Source: CAYFYS01 sp965202905 (lineage in GTDB: Bacteria > Pseudomonadota > Alphaproteobacteria > MPNO01). From it: 64,000 nt of DNA. The notes beneath the pieces are model-generated. The model did not search any database, was not told the origin of the DNA, and saw only the letters and a program-made list of their open reading frames with translations. Every line of letters begins with the position of its first letter. Within the stretch, counting starts at the first letter, position 1. Of this stretch, positions 19,399-28,555 are shown piece by piece. Location: NCBI GenBank assembly GCA_965202905.1, contig OZ241868.1, positions 2,480,001 through 2,544,000 of the forward strand, given 5' to 3'. The position numbers and the translations under genes were made by a program.

Positions 19399-20485
19399 TC
19401 TGATCCGGCCCGCGCCATTCCCGGCGCACCGTCGCGATGGTCTCGGAATCGAAGAACCCGTCGATCCGCCGCGCGATGTCGGCCACGAGGTCCGGCGCGC
19501 CCGCGGCGGCGCGCCACCATGTGCTGTCGCCGGTTCCCCTGCCGTTGGCCCGGCCCTCCGCCTCGACCCGCCATTTGGCGAACCAGGTGGTCGTGCGCAG
19601 CCAGGTCAGCCGCCGCATCGGCAGCAGCCACGGCTCCAGCGCGCAGGCCAGTTCGGCGGGAATGCCAGCCCGATAAGCGTCGTAGAAGCCGGTCACGTCC
19701 TGCCGACTCAGCACGGCTTCGCAGTCAGGGTCCCACATGGTCGAGGTGTGGAGGCTCGCATGCGCCACATCGATCGCCGGCGAGCCGTAGAGCGCCTTCT
19801 CCAGGTCGACGAAGACCGCACGCCCGGCGCGGCGGCGCTCTATCAGGAAGTTGCCGGGATGGGTATCGGTGCCGCACAGGGTGATCGTCTGGGGCATGCC
19901 GGCGTGCCGGGAGGCAAATTGCAGCGCCCAGGCGATCTCCTCGCGGATCTGCGCCGAGGCATCGGCCGCGAGCCCCGCACGGTCGAGATAGGCGGCCTGC
20001 TCTTTGATGAAACCCAGGATGCCGGCCACGGGATCGGCGTGAACCGCCAATGGCGCGCGCGCGCCGTCCGGCGGCGCGGCCACGCGGTGGATCCCGGCCA
20101 GGCATGCTGCGATGGCGGGCAGATCCCGGGGCAGGCGCGCCGCAACACCTTCGACCAGCCCGACCACCAGGCCGCCATAGGACAGGCCCGGGCGCGGGGC
20201 GATGACGCCGGCGAGTTCGGGCGTGCAGCCGCTGGGCTGCGCCCGGGCGAAACAGGCGCTCTGATAGGCGAGGTTCGCCGCCGGGGCGAGCCCGAACTGG
20301 CTCGACCGCGGCAGGCGCAGCACGTAGCCGGCGCCCGCGATCCGGACATGGTCGTGGAACAGCCCCTTGACGTGCATGGGCTCCAGCGCCCCATCAGGGG
20401 TGTCGGCGAATCCCTCGACGCCGCGCAAGCCCGCCAGCGTGGCATCGAGGTCCAGGGCCCTGCCGACTGCTCCCTTCGCTGGCAT
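19373..20485 (-). CDS. APH/choline-kinase-like phosphotransferase family protein
   Basis: About 370 residues from ATG 20485. Kinase-fold signatures of the APH family: LCGTDTHPGNFLIE (catalytic loop, with Thr-Asp in place of the usual Gly-Asp-Leu) and VFVDLEKA (metal-binding Asp). An N-terminal lobe with GYVLRLPRS. The substrate is unknown; small-molecule or aminoglycoside phosphorylation cannot be told apart. Upstream in-frame sequence to 20554 overlaps a tandem repeat and is probably untranslated. Confidence 0.7.
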   Translation of the reverse strand: MPAKGAVGRALDLDATLAGLRGVEGFADTPDGALEPMHVKGLFHDHVRIAGAGYVLRLPRSSQFGLAPAANLAYQSACFARAQPSGCTPELAGVIAPRPGLSYGGLVVGLVEGVAARLPRDLPAIAACLAGIHRVAAPPDGARAPLAVHADPVAGILGFIKEQAAYLDRAGLAADASAQIREEIAWALQFASRHAGMPQTITLCGTDTHPGNFLIERRRAGRAVFVDLEKALYGSPAIDVAHASLHTSTMWDPDCEAVLSRQDVTGFYDAYRAGIPAELACALEPWLLPMRRLTWLRTTTWFAKWRVEAEGRANGRGTGDSTWWRAAAGAPDLVADIARRIDGFFDSETIATVRREWRGPDQISLDPGRG

Positions 20486-20545
20486 GATCCAGATCAGGTT
20501 CCGTGGGTCTGTTCTCAGCCCGCACGCGCGGACACCCCAGCACAC

Positions 20546-20596
20546 GCCGGGCACAGTGTCGCCCGCCGCCGGGCACAGTGTCGCCCGCCGCCGGGC
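20546..20596. repeat. 22-bp tandem repeat (2.3 copies)
   Basis: Unit GCCGGGCACAGTGTCGCCCG plus CC at 20546-20567 and 20568-20589, then a 7-bp partial copy. It lies between the divergent APH-like and FAD-monooxygenase genes. Confidence 0.8.
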
Positions 20597-20652
20597 GGGT
20601 CAAGTGGGCCGCCCGGCTCGCCACGGCGGCAGCCGATCTGTATGCTCGGACC

Positions 20653-21870
20653 ATGGACACCGCCGATCGAATCATCGTTGTCGGGGCCGGGCCGGTCGGC
20701 ATGGTCACGGGGCTGGCGCTGGCCCGGGCCGGCGTCCCCGTCCTGGTGCTGGAGGCGCTGGCAGCCACGCCGCGGGACCACCGCGCCTCGACCCTCCACC
20801 CCTCCACCTTGGCGATGCTGGAGCCGCTGGGGATGACGCCGGACCTGCTTGCGCGCGGGCTGCCCTCGCCGCAGTTCCAGTTTCGCGATCGCGCGACCCG
20901 GCAGATCGTGGCTGAATTCGACTACGCGCTCCTGAAGGACGAGACGCCCTTCCCGCTCGCGCTCCAGCTCGAGCAGCACAAGACAATCGAGATTGCCCAC
21001 GGCATCGCCGAGCGCCTGGAGACCTTCACCCTGCTGCGCGAGCACGAAATCCTCGACGTACGCCAGGCGGCCGGGCGCGTCGATGTCGAGGCGGCGGCGC
21101 CGGACGGCGGGACCGCCTCATTTTCGGCGCGCTTCGTGATCGGCTGCGATGGCGGGCGGTCCGTGGTGCGCAAGTCCCAGGAGATCGACTTTCCGGGATT
21201 TACCTGGAGAGAGCGCTTCATCATCATCTCCACGCACTACGATTTCGGCGCGGCCGGCGGATTCCGCTACCGCAACTATATCGCCCATCCCGATCAGTGG
21301 TCGGCGATCATCAAGGTGCCGGGCGAGGCGGACGAGGGCGTCTGGCGGGCGCTGTTCCCGGCGTTCACCAACGCACCCGACGCGGAGGTGCTCGGTGACG
21401 CATGGATTCAGGCGCGATTCGCCGAGTGCCTGCCCTATGACCCGCCCTACGAGATCCAGCACCGTAATCTCTACGCGATCCACCAGCGGGTCGCGACCAT
21501 GTTCCGCAAGGGCCGGGTGTTGCTCGCCGGCGACGCGGCGCATGTGAACAACCCCGTGGGCGGGATGGGCATGAACAGCGGTCTCCATGACGGGCTAAAC
21601 CTCGCCGCCAAGCTCGCCGCCATCTGGCGCGGCGAGGCGGACTTGGCGGTGCTCGGCCGCTATGACCGCCAGCGTCGGCCGATGGCGGAGAAATACGTCC
21701 AGGCCCAGTCGATCCGGACCAAGCAGATGCTGGGCGAGCGCGATCCGAAGGTCCGGCGCCAGCGGTTCGATGCGCTGCGCCGGACCGCGGAAGATCCGGC
21801 GCTGGCGCGGGAATATCTCAGGGCGTCGTCGCTGATCGCCATGGTCGAGGAGGCGGATTCGATCGAATGA
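20653..21870 (+). CDS. FAD-dependent monooxygenase
   Basis: 405 residues from ATG 20653. N-terminal FAD motif VVGAGPVGMVTGLALARAG, the DG motif VIGCDGGRSVVRK (residues ~155-167) and the second FAD motif GRVLLAGDAAHVNNPVGGMGMNSG (~285-308). This is the PheA/UbiH aromatic-hydroxylase group. Substrate unknown. A longer in-frame extension covers the 22-bp repeat and is unlikely to be translated. Confidence 0.85.
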   Translation: MDTADRIIVVGAGPVGMVTGLALARAGVPVLVLEALAATPRDHRASTLHPSTLAMLEPLGMTPDLLARGLPSPQFQFRDRATRQIVAEFDYALLKDETPFPLALQLEQHKTIEIAHGIAERLETFTLLREHEILDVRQAAGRVDVEAAAPDGGTASFSARFVIGCDGGRSVVRKSQEIDFPGFTWRERFIIISTHYDFGAAGGFRYRNYIAHPDQWSAIIKVPGEADEGVWRALFPAFTNAPDAEVLGDAWIQARFAECLPYDPPYEIQHRNLYAIHQRVATMFRKGRVLLAGDAAHVNNPVGGMGMNSGLHDGLNLAAKLAAIWRGEADLAVLGRYDRQRRPMAEKYVQAQSIRTKQMLGERDPKVRRQRFDALRRTAEDPALAREYLRASSLIAMVEEADSIE

Positions 21871-21904
21871 GCCGCTGAATGAGCCGGTTCGGGGCGTTAT
21901 CCGA

Positions 21905-23191
21905 TCAGGATGAGCCGGGCGGCGTCTCGAGCGTGGGCTTGATGACCGGAATCATGCGGCGGGCCCACAGCCAGACGCCAAGGCAGATCACCGCGCCGCC
22001 CAGCACCGGTCCCTGCAGCCCGACATAGCTCGACAGCCCGCCCATTACCAGCGCGCCCAGCGCCGGCGCGCCGCGCCCGATCATGCCGTAAAGGCTCATC
22101 ACCCGGCCACGCAAGGCCGGCTCTACGGCGTTCTGCATAAGGGTCTGCTCGCCGACGCCGACGACGATCATCGCGAACCCGGCGACCACCAGGCAGGGCG
22201 CCGCCACCCAGAAGATGTCCGTCGCCGCAAAACCGATCAGGGCGCAGGACAGCACCGCGATGGCGGCGACCGTGGTCTCGGTCAGCCCAACGATGGCGCC
22301 GCGCTGGGCCAGCCAGGCCGCGCCCAGCAGCGCCCCCAGCCCGGTCATCGAGGTCAGCCAGGCGAGCCCGTCCGCGCCGCGCCCGAAGACGGCGTCGGCG
22401 AAGCCCGGCAGCAGCTCCATGTAGGGCCGCGCGAGAAGCGCGAGCAGGGTCAGGATGATCAGAATCGGCCCAATACCGGGGTGGCGCGCGGCATATCCGT
22501 ACCCCTCGGCGATCTCGCGCGGGATGTTGCGGATCGACCGCCGCGTCGGCGGCGTCTCGCCGCGCTCGAACCGGATCAGCGTCAGAACGGCGATGAACAG
22601 CGCGAAGCTCGCCGCGTTGGCTACAAAGGCGTAGCCGATACCGAGCTGGACGATGATGACCCCGGCAAGCATCGGTCCGATGAAGCGCGCGCCGTTGAAG
22701 ATCATCGAGTTGATCCCGATCGCCGCCGTCAAGTCCTCGCGCGGCACCAGGTTCGGCACGATCGCAAGCCGGATCGGCTGTCCGAAGGACAGGCTGATCC
22801 CGCCGAAAACCACCAGCAGCAACAGGATTTCGATGGTCATGGCGCCGGAAAGCGTGATCGCGGCCAAGAGCCCGGATTGGAGCAGGTTGACGGACTGAAC
22901 AATCTTGGTGGCCGCAAGCTTTTGCACCCGATCGGCGACCGCGCCGGTCACCGGGGCCAGGATGACGGTCGGGAACAGGTCGGCGAAGGCGACGACGCCG
23001 AGCCACCAGCCGGAACGGGTCATCTCCCAGGTCAGCCACCCCACGGCCACCCGCTGGATCCAGGTGCCGATATGCGAGGCGACATTACCGATCGAGAACA
23101 ATCGGAAATCGCGGTGGGACAGCGCGCTGTCGATCGGCTCCAGCCGGTTGGCGAACGCGGCCGGGATCTTGATCGCGGGCATCGCGGCCAC
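21905..23191 (-). CDS. MFS transporter
   Basis: 428 residues with about 12 TM helices. The N-terminal region (FRLFSIGNVASHIGTWIQRVAVGWLTWEMT) and the loop-2/3 DLFPTVILAPVTGAVADR resemble the MFS_3/EntS exporter group. Probable drug or metabolite efflux at the inner membrane. Substrate unknown. Start taken at the first Met; MPAIKI three residues on is also possible. Confidence 0.85.
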   Translation of the reverse strand: MAAMPAIKIPAAFANRLEPIDSALSHRDFRLFSIGNVASHIGTWIQRVAVGWLTWEMTRSGWWLGVVAFADLFPTVILAPVTGAVADRVQKLAATKIVQSVNLLQSGLLAAITLSGAMTIEILLLLVVFGGISLSFGQPIRLAIVPNLVPREDLTAAIGINSMIFNGARFIGPMLAGVIIVQLGIGYAFVANAASFALFIAVLTLIRFERGETPPTRRSIRNIPREIAEGYGYAARHPGIGPILIILTLLALLARPYMELLPGFADAVFGRGADGLAWLTSMTGLGALLGAAWLAQRGAIVGLTETTVAAIAVLSCALIGFAATDIFWVAAPCLVVAGFAMIVVGVGEQTLMQNAVEPALRGRVMSLYGMIGRGAPALGALVMGGLSSYVGLQGPVLGGAVICLGVWLWARRMIPVIKPTLETPPGSS

Positions 23192-23285
23192 GATAGCAGA
23201 GCCGTCCGATTGCCGCCACGGTTGCCGGAGTCACGGGCCGACGCTAGCTTGACCGAACGCCGATCAGGGGACGAGGAGCCCGACC

Positions 23286-24611
23286 ATGCCGGACACGGCC
23301 CGCATTGCGGTCAACACGCTAGAGCCGTATTTCATGCCGTTCACCATGAACCGGCAGTTCAAATCCGCACCGCGTATCGTCGTGGCCGCGAAGGACATGC
23401 ATTACACCGCCGACGATGGACGGACCCTGCTCGACGGTGCAGCCGGCATGTGGTGCGTCAACGCCGGCCACGGGCGCGACAAGATCACCAAGGCGATCCA
23501 GGCCCAGGCCGCCCGGATGGACTACGCGCCGGCCTTCCAGTGCGGACACCCCGGCGCTTTCGAGCTGTCGGCGCGGCTGACCGCGATGCTGCCGGGCGAT
23601 CTCGATTACGTGTTCTTCGGCAACTCGGGCTCCGAGGCGGTGGATACCGCGCTCAAGATCGCGCTCGCCTGTCACCGGCAGAACGGCGAGGCGACCCGTA
23701 CGCGGTTCATCGGGCGCGAGCGCGGCTATCACGGCGTCGGGTTCGGCGGCACGGCGGTCGGCGGCATCTCCAACAACCGCAAGCAGTTCGGCAACCTGAT
23801 CGCCGGGGTCGACCACCTGCCGCACACGCACAACCTCTCGCAGATGGCCTTCAGCCGCGGCATGCCCAAATGGGGCGCCCATCTGGCCGACGATCTGGAG
23901 CGGCTCGTGGCGCTGCACGATCCTTCGACGATCGCGGCCGTGATTGTCGAGCCGGTCGCCGGCTCGACCGGCGTGCTGGCGCCGCCCGAAGGCTATCTCC
24001 AGCGGCTGCGGGCGATCTGCGATGCGCACGGCCTGCTTTTGATCGCCGACGAGGTGATCACCGGCTTCGGCCGGGTCGGAGAGGCCTTCGCCTGCGAGCG
24101 GTTGGGCATCCAGCCGGACATGATTACCTTGGCCAAAGGCCTGACCAACGCCGCTGTGCCGATGTCCGCCGTGGCGGTCAGCAAGCGGATCTACGACACC
24201 TTGATGGCCGGGCCTGCGGGCGTCGAACTGTTCCACGGCTATACCTATTCGGGTCATCCACTGGCCTGCGCCGCCGGGCTCGCGACGCTGGAGATCTACG
24301 CCGAGGAGGGGCTGTTCGCGCGCGCAGCCGCGCTGGCGCCGGTCTTTGAGGACGCCGTGCACGGCCTCCGGGACCTGCCCGACGTCATCGACGTGCGCAA
24401 TTTCGGGCTGATGGGCGCGGTCGAACTCGCGCCACGCGAGGGCGCGCCCGGCGCGCGCGGATTCGCGGCGTATCTCGAGTGTTTCGAGACCGGCCTGATG
24501 GTGCGCCAGATCGGCGATAGCATCGCGATGTCGCCGCCGCTGATCATCAGTGAATCTCAGATCGGCGAGATGGTCGAGATTCTGGGGGCGGCGATCGCGG
24601 CGACCGCCTGA
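23286..24611 (+). CDS. Class III aminotransferase (omega-amino acid:pyruvate type)
   Basis: 441 residues, PLP fold-type I. YVFFGNSGSEAVDTALKIA, the ERGYHGVGFGGTAVGG segment, IADEVITGFGRVG and the Schiff-base Lys in ITLAKGLTNAAVPM are intact. It is closest in look to beta-alanine/omega-amino acid:pyruvate aminotransferases (MWCVNAGHGR, ELFHGYTYSGHPLACAA). Cytosolic; it may feed malonate semialdehyde formation. Monocistronic. Confidence 0.85.
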   Translation: MPDTARIAVNTLEPYFMPFTMNRQFKSAPRIVVAAKDMHYTADDGRTLLDGAAGMWCVNAGHGRDKITKAIQAQAARMDYAPAFQCGHPGAFELSARLTAMLPGDLDYVFFGNSGSEAVDTALKIALACHRQNGEATRTRFIGRERGYHGVGFGGTAVGGISNNRKQFGNLIAGVDHLPHTHNLSQMAFSRGMPKWGAHLADDLERLVALHDPSTIAAVIVEPVAGSTGVLAPPEGYLQRLRAICDAHGLLLIADEVITGFGRVGEAFACERLGIQPDMITLAKGLTNAAVPMSAVAVSKRIYDTLMAGPAGVELFHGYTYSGHPLACAAGLATLEIYAEEGLFARAAALAPVFEDAVHGLRDLPDVIDVRNFGLMGAVELAPREGAPGARGFAAYLECFETGLMVRQIGDSIAMSPPLIISESQIGEMVEILGAAIAATA

Positions 24612-24655
24612 CCGGATCCGCGGAAGTTCCCGGCGGCGTTGCCGCCAAGGCGACG

Positions 24656-25351
24656 TCAGGGCGACCGGAGCGTCGGTGCGGCGAGTGTGCGCATGTCTTG
24701 CGCAGGCCGGATCGGCGCGCCGGTCCATGCCTGCAAGGTCGCGAAATCGATCGAGCCGACCAGTTCACGCACCGCCAGCCCGTCGGCCGTTACGTCGAGG
24801 ACCGCAAGATCGGTGAAGATCGTCGCGACCGTCTTCCGTCCGGTGAGCGGATAGCTGCACCGCGCCACGATCTTGGGCTCGCCGTGCCTGGTGCAATGAT
24901 CGGTCACCGCATAGACGCTCCTGGCCCCGGCTGCGAGGTCCATCGCGCCGCCGACGCCGGGCGCCGCGCCCGCGGAGCCGAGGGACCAGTTGGCGAGATC
25001 GCCGTTCGCCGCCACCTGAAAGGCGCCCAGAACACACAGATCCAGATGCCCGCCGCGGACGATGGCGAACGAGTCGGCGTGATGGAAGAACGAGGCGCCG
25101 GGCAGCAGAGTGACCGGCTTCTTGCCGGCGTTGACCAGCTCTTCGTCCCGATCCTCCGGGTCGGGCTCCGGTCCCATGCCGAGAATGCCGTTCTCGCTGT
25201 GGAAGACGATCTCGCGTCCTTCGGGGAGATGGTTGGCCACCAGCTCCGGCTGGCCGATGCCGAGATTGACATAGGCGCCGTCGGGGATGTCCTGGGCGAT
25301 TCGCCAGGCGACCTGGTCGCGGCTGAGCCCGCGCGGCGGCGTTTTGCTCAT
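24656..25351 (-). CDS. scoB: 3-oxoacid CoA-transferase subunit B
   Basis: 231 residues from ATG 25351. The GIGQPELVANHL segment, the active-site Glu in HSENGILGMGP, and LPGASFFHHADSFAIVRGGH identify the B subunit. With subunit A it transfers CoA from succinyl-CoA to a 3-oxoacid. It overlaps the A-subunit gene by ATGA. It could equally be the PcaJ partner of 3-oxoadipate CoA-transferase; no other pca genes are nearby. Confidence 0.88.
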   Translation of the reverse strand: MSKTPPRGLSRDQVAWRIAQDIPDGAYVNLGIGQPELVANHLPEGREIVFHSENGILGMGPEPDPEDRDEELVNAGKKPVTLLPGASFFHHADSFAIVRGGHLDLCVLGAFQVAANGDLANWSLGSAGAAPGVGGAMDLAAGARSVYAVTDHCTRHGEPKIVARCSYPLTGRKTVATIFTDLAVLDVTADGLAVRELVGSIDFATLQAWTGAPIRPAQDMRTLAAPTLRSP

Positions 25352-26067
25352 GGATAACGGTCTCCCCGCAGAATCGATTGCCGCTCGCTCATCGGATTGG
25401 GCACGCCGACGACACGGTCCACGAAGATCCCCGGCGTGACGACGGTTTCGGGATCGATCTCGCCCAGGCCAACCAGATGGCGGGCCTGGACGATCGTCGT
25501 CCCGGCAGCCATGCACATCACCGGCGCGAAGTTCCGCGCCGCAAGCCGGTAGGTCAGATTTCCCCAGCGGTCGGCGCGCTCGGCCTTGATCAGCGCGAAA
25601 TCGGCCTTCAACGGCAGCTCCAGCACATGGTCGCGCCCCTCGATGGTGCGTTGCTCCTTGCCTTCGGCGAGCGGGGTGCCGACGGTGGTCGGGGTGTAGA
25701 AGCCGCCGAGCCCGGCCCCGGCGGCGCGAAGCCGCTCGGCCAGCGTGCCCTGCGGGATCACTTCCAGCTCGACCGCGCTCTCCTTGTAGAGCTTCTCGAA
25801 GACTTCGGCGTGCGACGAGCGGGGGTAGGAACAGATCATCCGCCGAACGCGGCCGTGCTCGAGCAGCGCCGCCAGCCCGATATGGCCGTTGCCGGCATTG
25901 TTGTTGACCACCACCAGGTCCTTCGCGCCCTGGTCGATCAGCCCATGGATCAGCTCGGTCGGCGAGCCGGCCTCTCCGAATCCGCTGACCAGCACCGTGG
26001 CCCCGTCCGGGATGTCGGCCACGGCTTCGGCCACGCTCGCTACGAATCTGTCGATCACTGGCCCCAC
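25348..26067 (-). CDS. scoA: 3-oxoacid CoA-transferase subunit A
   Basis: 239 residues. Conserved IPDGATVLVSGFGEAGSPTELIHGL, VVNNNAGNGHIGLAAL and GGFYTPTTVGTPLAEGKE, and the CoA-transferase family I A-subunit end. It is cotranscribed with subunit B through a 4-bp overlap. In a PHA producer it may help return acetoacetate to acetoacetyl-CoA, which is an inference. Confidence 0.88.
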   Translation of the reverse strand: MGPVIDRFVASVAEAVADIPDGATVLVSGFGEAGSPTELIHGLIDQGAKDLVVVNNNAGNGHIGLAALLEHGRVRRMICSYPRSSHAEVFEKLYKESAVELEVIPQGTLAERLRAAGAGLGGFYTPTTVGTPLAEGKEQRTIEGRDHVLELPLKADFALIKAERADRWGNLTYRLAARNFAPVMCMAAGTTIVQARHLVGLGEIDPETVVTPGIFVDRVVGVPNPMSERQSILRGDRYP

Positions 26068-26144
26068 CCCGGGTCTTGCCGCGGCCGGACCCCGGCATGG
26101 GATCGGCCGTTGACCATCGCCCTCCGGCCGATCAGTCTTTTCCG

Positions 26145-27416
26145 ATGGTCGGGCTGTGTCGAGACTGCTTCATCGGCGTCGACGACCGGGGCGACGGCGC
26201 CTGCCCGGGCTGCGGCAGCGTACGCTGCGTCCATCATGACGAGCTCGACAGGCTCAGCGTCGCCCACCTCGATTGCGATGCGTTTTATGCCGCCGTCGAG
26301 AAGCGCGACGCCCCGGACCTGGCCGACAAGCCCGTGCTCGTCGGCAGCGGCAGGCGCGGCGTGGTCATGGCGGCCTGCTACGTCGCGCGGCGGTACGGCG
26401 TCCATTCGGCGATGCCCATGTTCAAGGCGCTGCGCGCCTGTCCAGATGCGGTCGTCGTCAGGCCCGACATGCGCAAATACGCCGCCGTCGGCCGCGAGAT
26501 CCGCGCGATGATGGGCGAGGCCGCTCCGACGGTCGAGGCGATCTCGATCGACGAGGCGTTTCTCGATCTGGCCGGCGCGGAGCGGCTGCACCGAGCGAGC
26601 GCGGCCCGGACGGTTGCCTGCCTGGTCGATCGGATCGAGCGCGAGATCGGCGTCACCGTCTCCGTCGGGTTGAGCGACAACAAATTCCTGGCCAAGCTCG
26701 CCTCGGGCCTCGGCAAGCCGCGCGGGTTCCAGGTCATCGGCCGGGCCGAGGCGGCGGACTTCCTGGCGCCCCGGCCGGTCCGGCTGATCCGGGGGGTCGG
26801 CAAAGCGATGGAAAAGCGACTGGCCGAGGACGGGATCACCACCATCGGCCAGCTCCAGCGGACGGACGAGGCGCGGCTGGAAGCCCGGTATGGCGCGATC
26901 GGCCGCCGGCTGGCGCGGTTCTCGCGCGGGCAGGACGACCGCCGCATCGTCCGCAGCGCCGGGCGCAAGTCGCTGTCGGCGGAGACGACGTTTGCCGAGG
27001 ACCTGAGTACCTGCGAGGATCTTTCGGCGCGGCTGTGGCGGCTGTGCGAGAAGGTCTCCCGCCGGCTCAAGGACGAGGAGATCGGCGCCCGGACGATCAC
27101 GCTGAAGCTCAAGACCGCGCGGTTCCGACTGAAGACCCGCAGCACCACCCTGCCCGATCCGACCCAGCTCGCCGACGCGATCTTCCGCGCCGGATCCGCC
27201 TTGCTGGCCAGGGAGGCCGATGGGACGGCCTACCGGCTGATCGGGATCGGGACCTCGCATTACGCCACCGCGGCCGAAAGCGACCCGCCGAGCCTGGCCG
27301 ACCCGGGCGCGCGGCGGCGGCGCGAGGTCGAGCGCGCGATCGACGCGATCAGGGACCGCTTCGGCGAGGACTCGATCGGGCATGGCCGAGGCCTGACCCA
27401 TCGCCGCAAACCGTGA
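26145..27416 (+). CDS. dinB: DNA polymerase IV (Y family) with N-terminal Cys cluster
   Basis: About 423 residues from ATG 26145. Palm catalytic residues are in AHLDCDAFYAAVEKRD and ISIDEAFLDL; the VGLSDNKFLAKLASGLGKP and LIRGVGKAMEKRL helix-hairpin segments follow, then a little-finger domain with KSLSAETTF. A short N-terminal Cys array (LCRDC...CPGCGSVRC, residues ~4-27) looks like a zinc ribbon and is common in alphaproteobacterial DinB. An in-frame upstream start at 26076 is possible. Error-prone translesion synthesis. Confidence 0.92.
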   Translation: MVGLCRDCFIGVDDRGDGACPGCGSVRCVHHDELDRLSVAHLDCDAFYAAVEKRDAPDLADKPVLVGSGRRGVVMAACYVARRYGVHSAMPMFKALRACPDAVVVRPDMRKYAAVGREIRAMMGEAAPTVEAISIDEAFLDLAGAERLHRASAARTVACLVDRIEREIGVTVSVGLSDNKFLAKLASGLGKPRGFQVIGRAEAADFLAPRPVRLIRGVGKAMEKRLAEDGITTIGQLQRTDEARLEARYGAIGRRLARFSRGQDDRRIVRSAGRKSLSAETTFAEDLSTCEDLSARLWRLCEKVSRRLKDEEIGARTITLKLKTARFRLKTRSTTLPDPTQLADAIFRAGSALLAREADGTAYRLIGIGTSHYATAAESDPPSLADPGARRRREVERAIDAIRDRFGEDSIGHGRGLTHRRKP

Positions 27417-27463
27417 GCAAAAACCGAGGACGGCGTGTTTGAAAGCGGAGGATCAAGGCCGGA

Positions 27464-28240
27464 TCAGGCGCGATCCCGCCGGCGGGGCGCGGCCGGCGGC
27501 GTTCGCCCGGTCTCCTCCAGCGCCCGGCGGGCGCGGGCGATCTGGTCGTCGATATCGATGTCGGCGACCGCGGCGATCTCGAGCTCGCGATCCTCGTAGA
27601 CGTTTCGATCCGGCCGCGTGACGGCCCAGCCGGCGACCCGGCGGTCGCGCTCGGTCAGGAGCCGCGAGATCTGCGGCCGGAACAGCCGCACCATGGCGGT
27701 GATCCAGCGATTGACCGGCCAGGACGGGACGGCGAGGTCGACCTCGAAACAATCGAGCATCTTTCGCACGTCATCGGCGGCGTACCAGACCTCGCCGGTC
27801 ACCCAGCGGTTGGTGGCGAACAGCTTTCTGGGCACGCCGTGCTTGTCCATCGAGATCCCGACCAGATGGCTCAGCGCATCGTTCTCGCCATCGGGCAACA
27901 CGAGATCCGGCGCCGGCGCCGGCGCGATCGAGCCCGGCATTCCGAGCGGCCGCAAAAACGTGTGAAAGTGCCCGTGCTCGGCGAAGCGCAGCGCCTGCGG
28001 ATGGGCGTGATAGTAGAACTGGGAATGGGTGAGGTGATCGTAGACGTCGCCCTCGGGGTAGTGGTTCCACTCGTAGAACGTCTCTTCCACAGGCAGGATC
28101 TCGCCGACGATGTTGGCGCCGGATTTGGCCAGAACCCGATGGCAATCCAACACCTCCTCGCCGGCCGCGGCCATGATCTCCAGCCGGTCGCGGGTCAGCG
28201 CGCTGAAGTCGATATCGAGCTCCGCCATCCTGGTCGTCAC
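27464..28240 (-). CDS. Uncharacterised conserved protein (DUF6969-like)
   Basis: 258 residues, no signal peptide or TM helix. Distinctive His-rich central part (DHLTHSQFYYHAHPQALRFAEHGHFHTFL) and VGISMDKHGVPRKLFATNRWVTGEVWY. The spaced His residues suggest a metal site. The C-terminal ~30 residues are Arg/Pro-rich and disordered. I recall this protein type as DUF6969, with unknown function. It is alone between dinB and the histidine kinase. Confidence 0.6.
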   Translation of the reverse strand: MTTRMAELDIDFSALTRDRLEIMAAAGEEVLDCHRVLAKSGANIVGEILPVEETFYEWNHYPEGDVYDHLTHSQFYYHAHPQALRFAEHGHFHTFLRPLGMPGSIAPAPAPDLVLPDGENDALSHLVGISMDKHGVPRKLFATNRWVTGEVWYAADDVRKMLDCFEVDLAVPSWPVNRWITAMVRLFRPQISRLLTERDRRVAGWAVTRPDRNVYEDRELEIAAVADIDIDDQIARARRALEETGRTPPAAPRRRDRA

Positions 28241-28555
28241 GCTTGCCGAGCCTTTGTGTCCTGGTCCTCCACCTCAAAGATAGCGGTCGGACTCTGCGCT
28301 GGCGAGCACGTTCTATGACAACCGCGTGAACGCCGGGTTCTCCGGCGCCGTCGCTGCCGTCGAATGCGTGATCGCGGCGCAGCGCGCCCGCGCGATGCCT
28401 GCCCCTGCCGCCGATCGTCCGATCCCGACGAGGAAGGACGGCGACGCCCGGCGCCGGTCGTACTCGGTGTTTAGTCCCGGCATTCGACGGATTGGATCGG
28501 GTATGAAGCAGGAAACAGTGCTTCTCGAGTCGAGAGCACATGCTCTGAATTGAAA
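28241..28555. other. 315-bp intergenic region with a hairpin
   Basis: No convincing gene. At 28518-28539 a near-perfect inverted repeat (GTGCTTCTCGA / TCGAGAGCAC) lies just beyond the 3' end of the minus-strand histidine kinase and could terminate it. The rest shows no recognised feature. Confidence 0.5.
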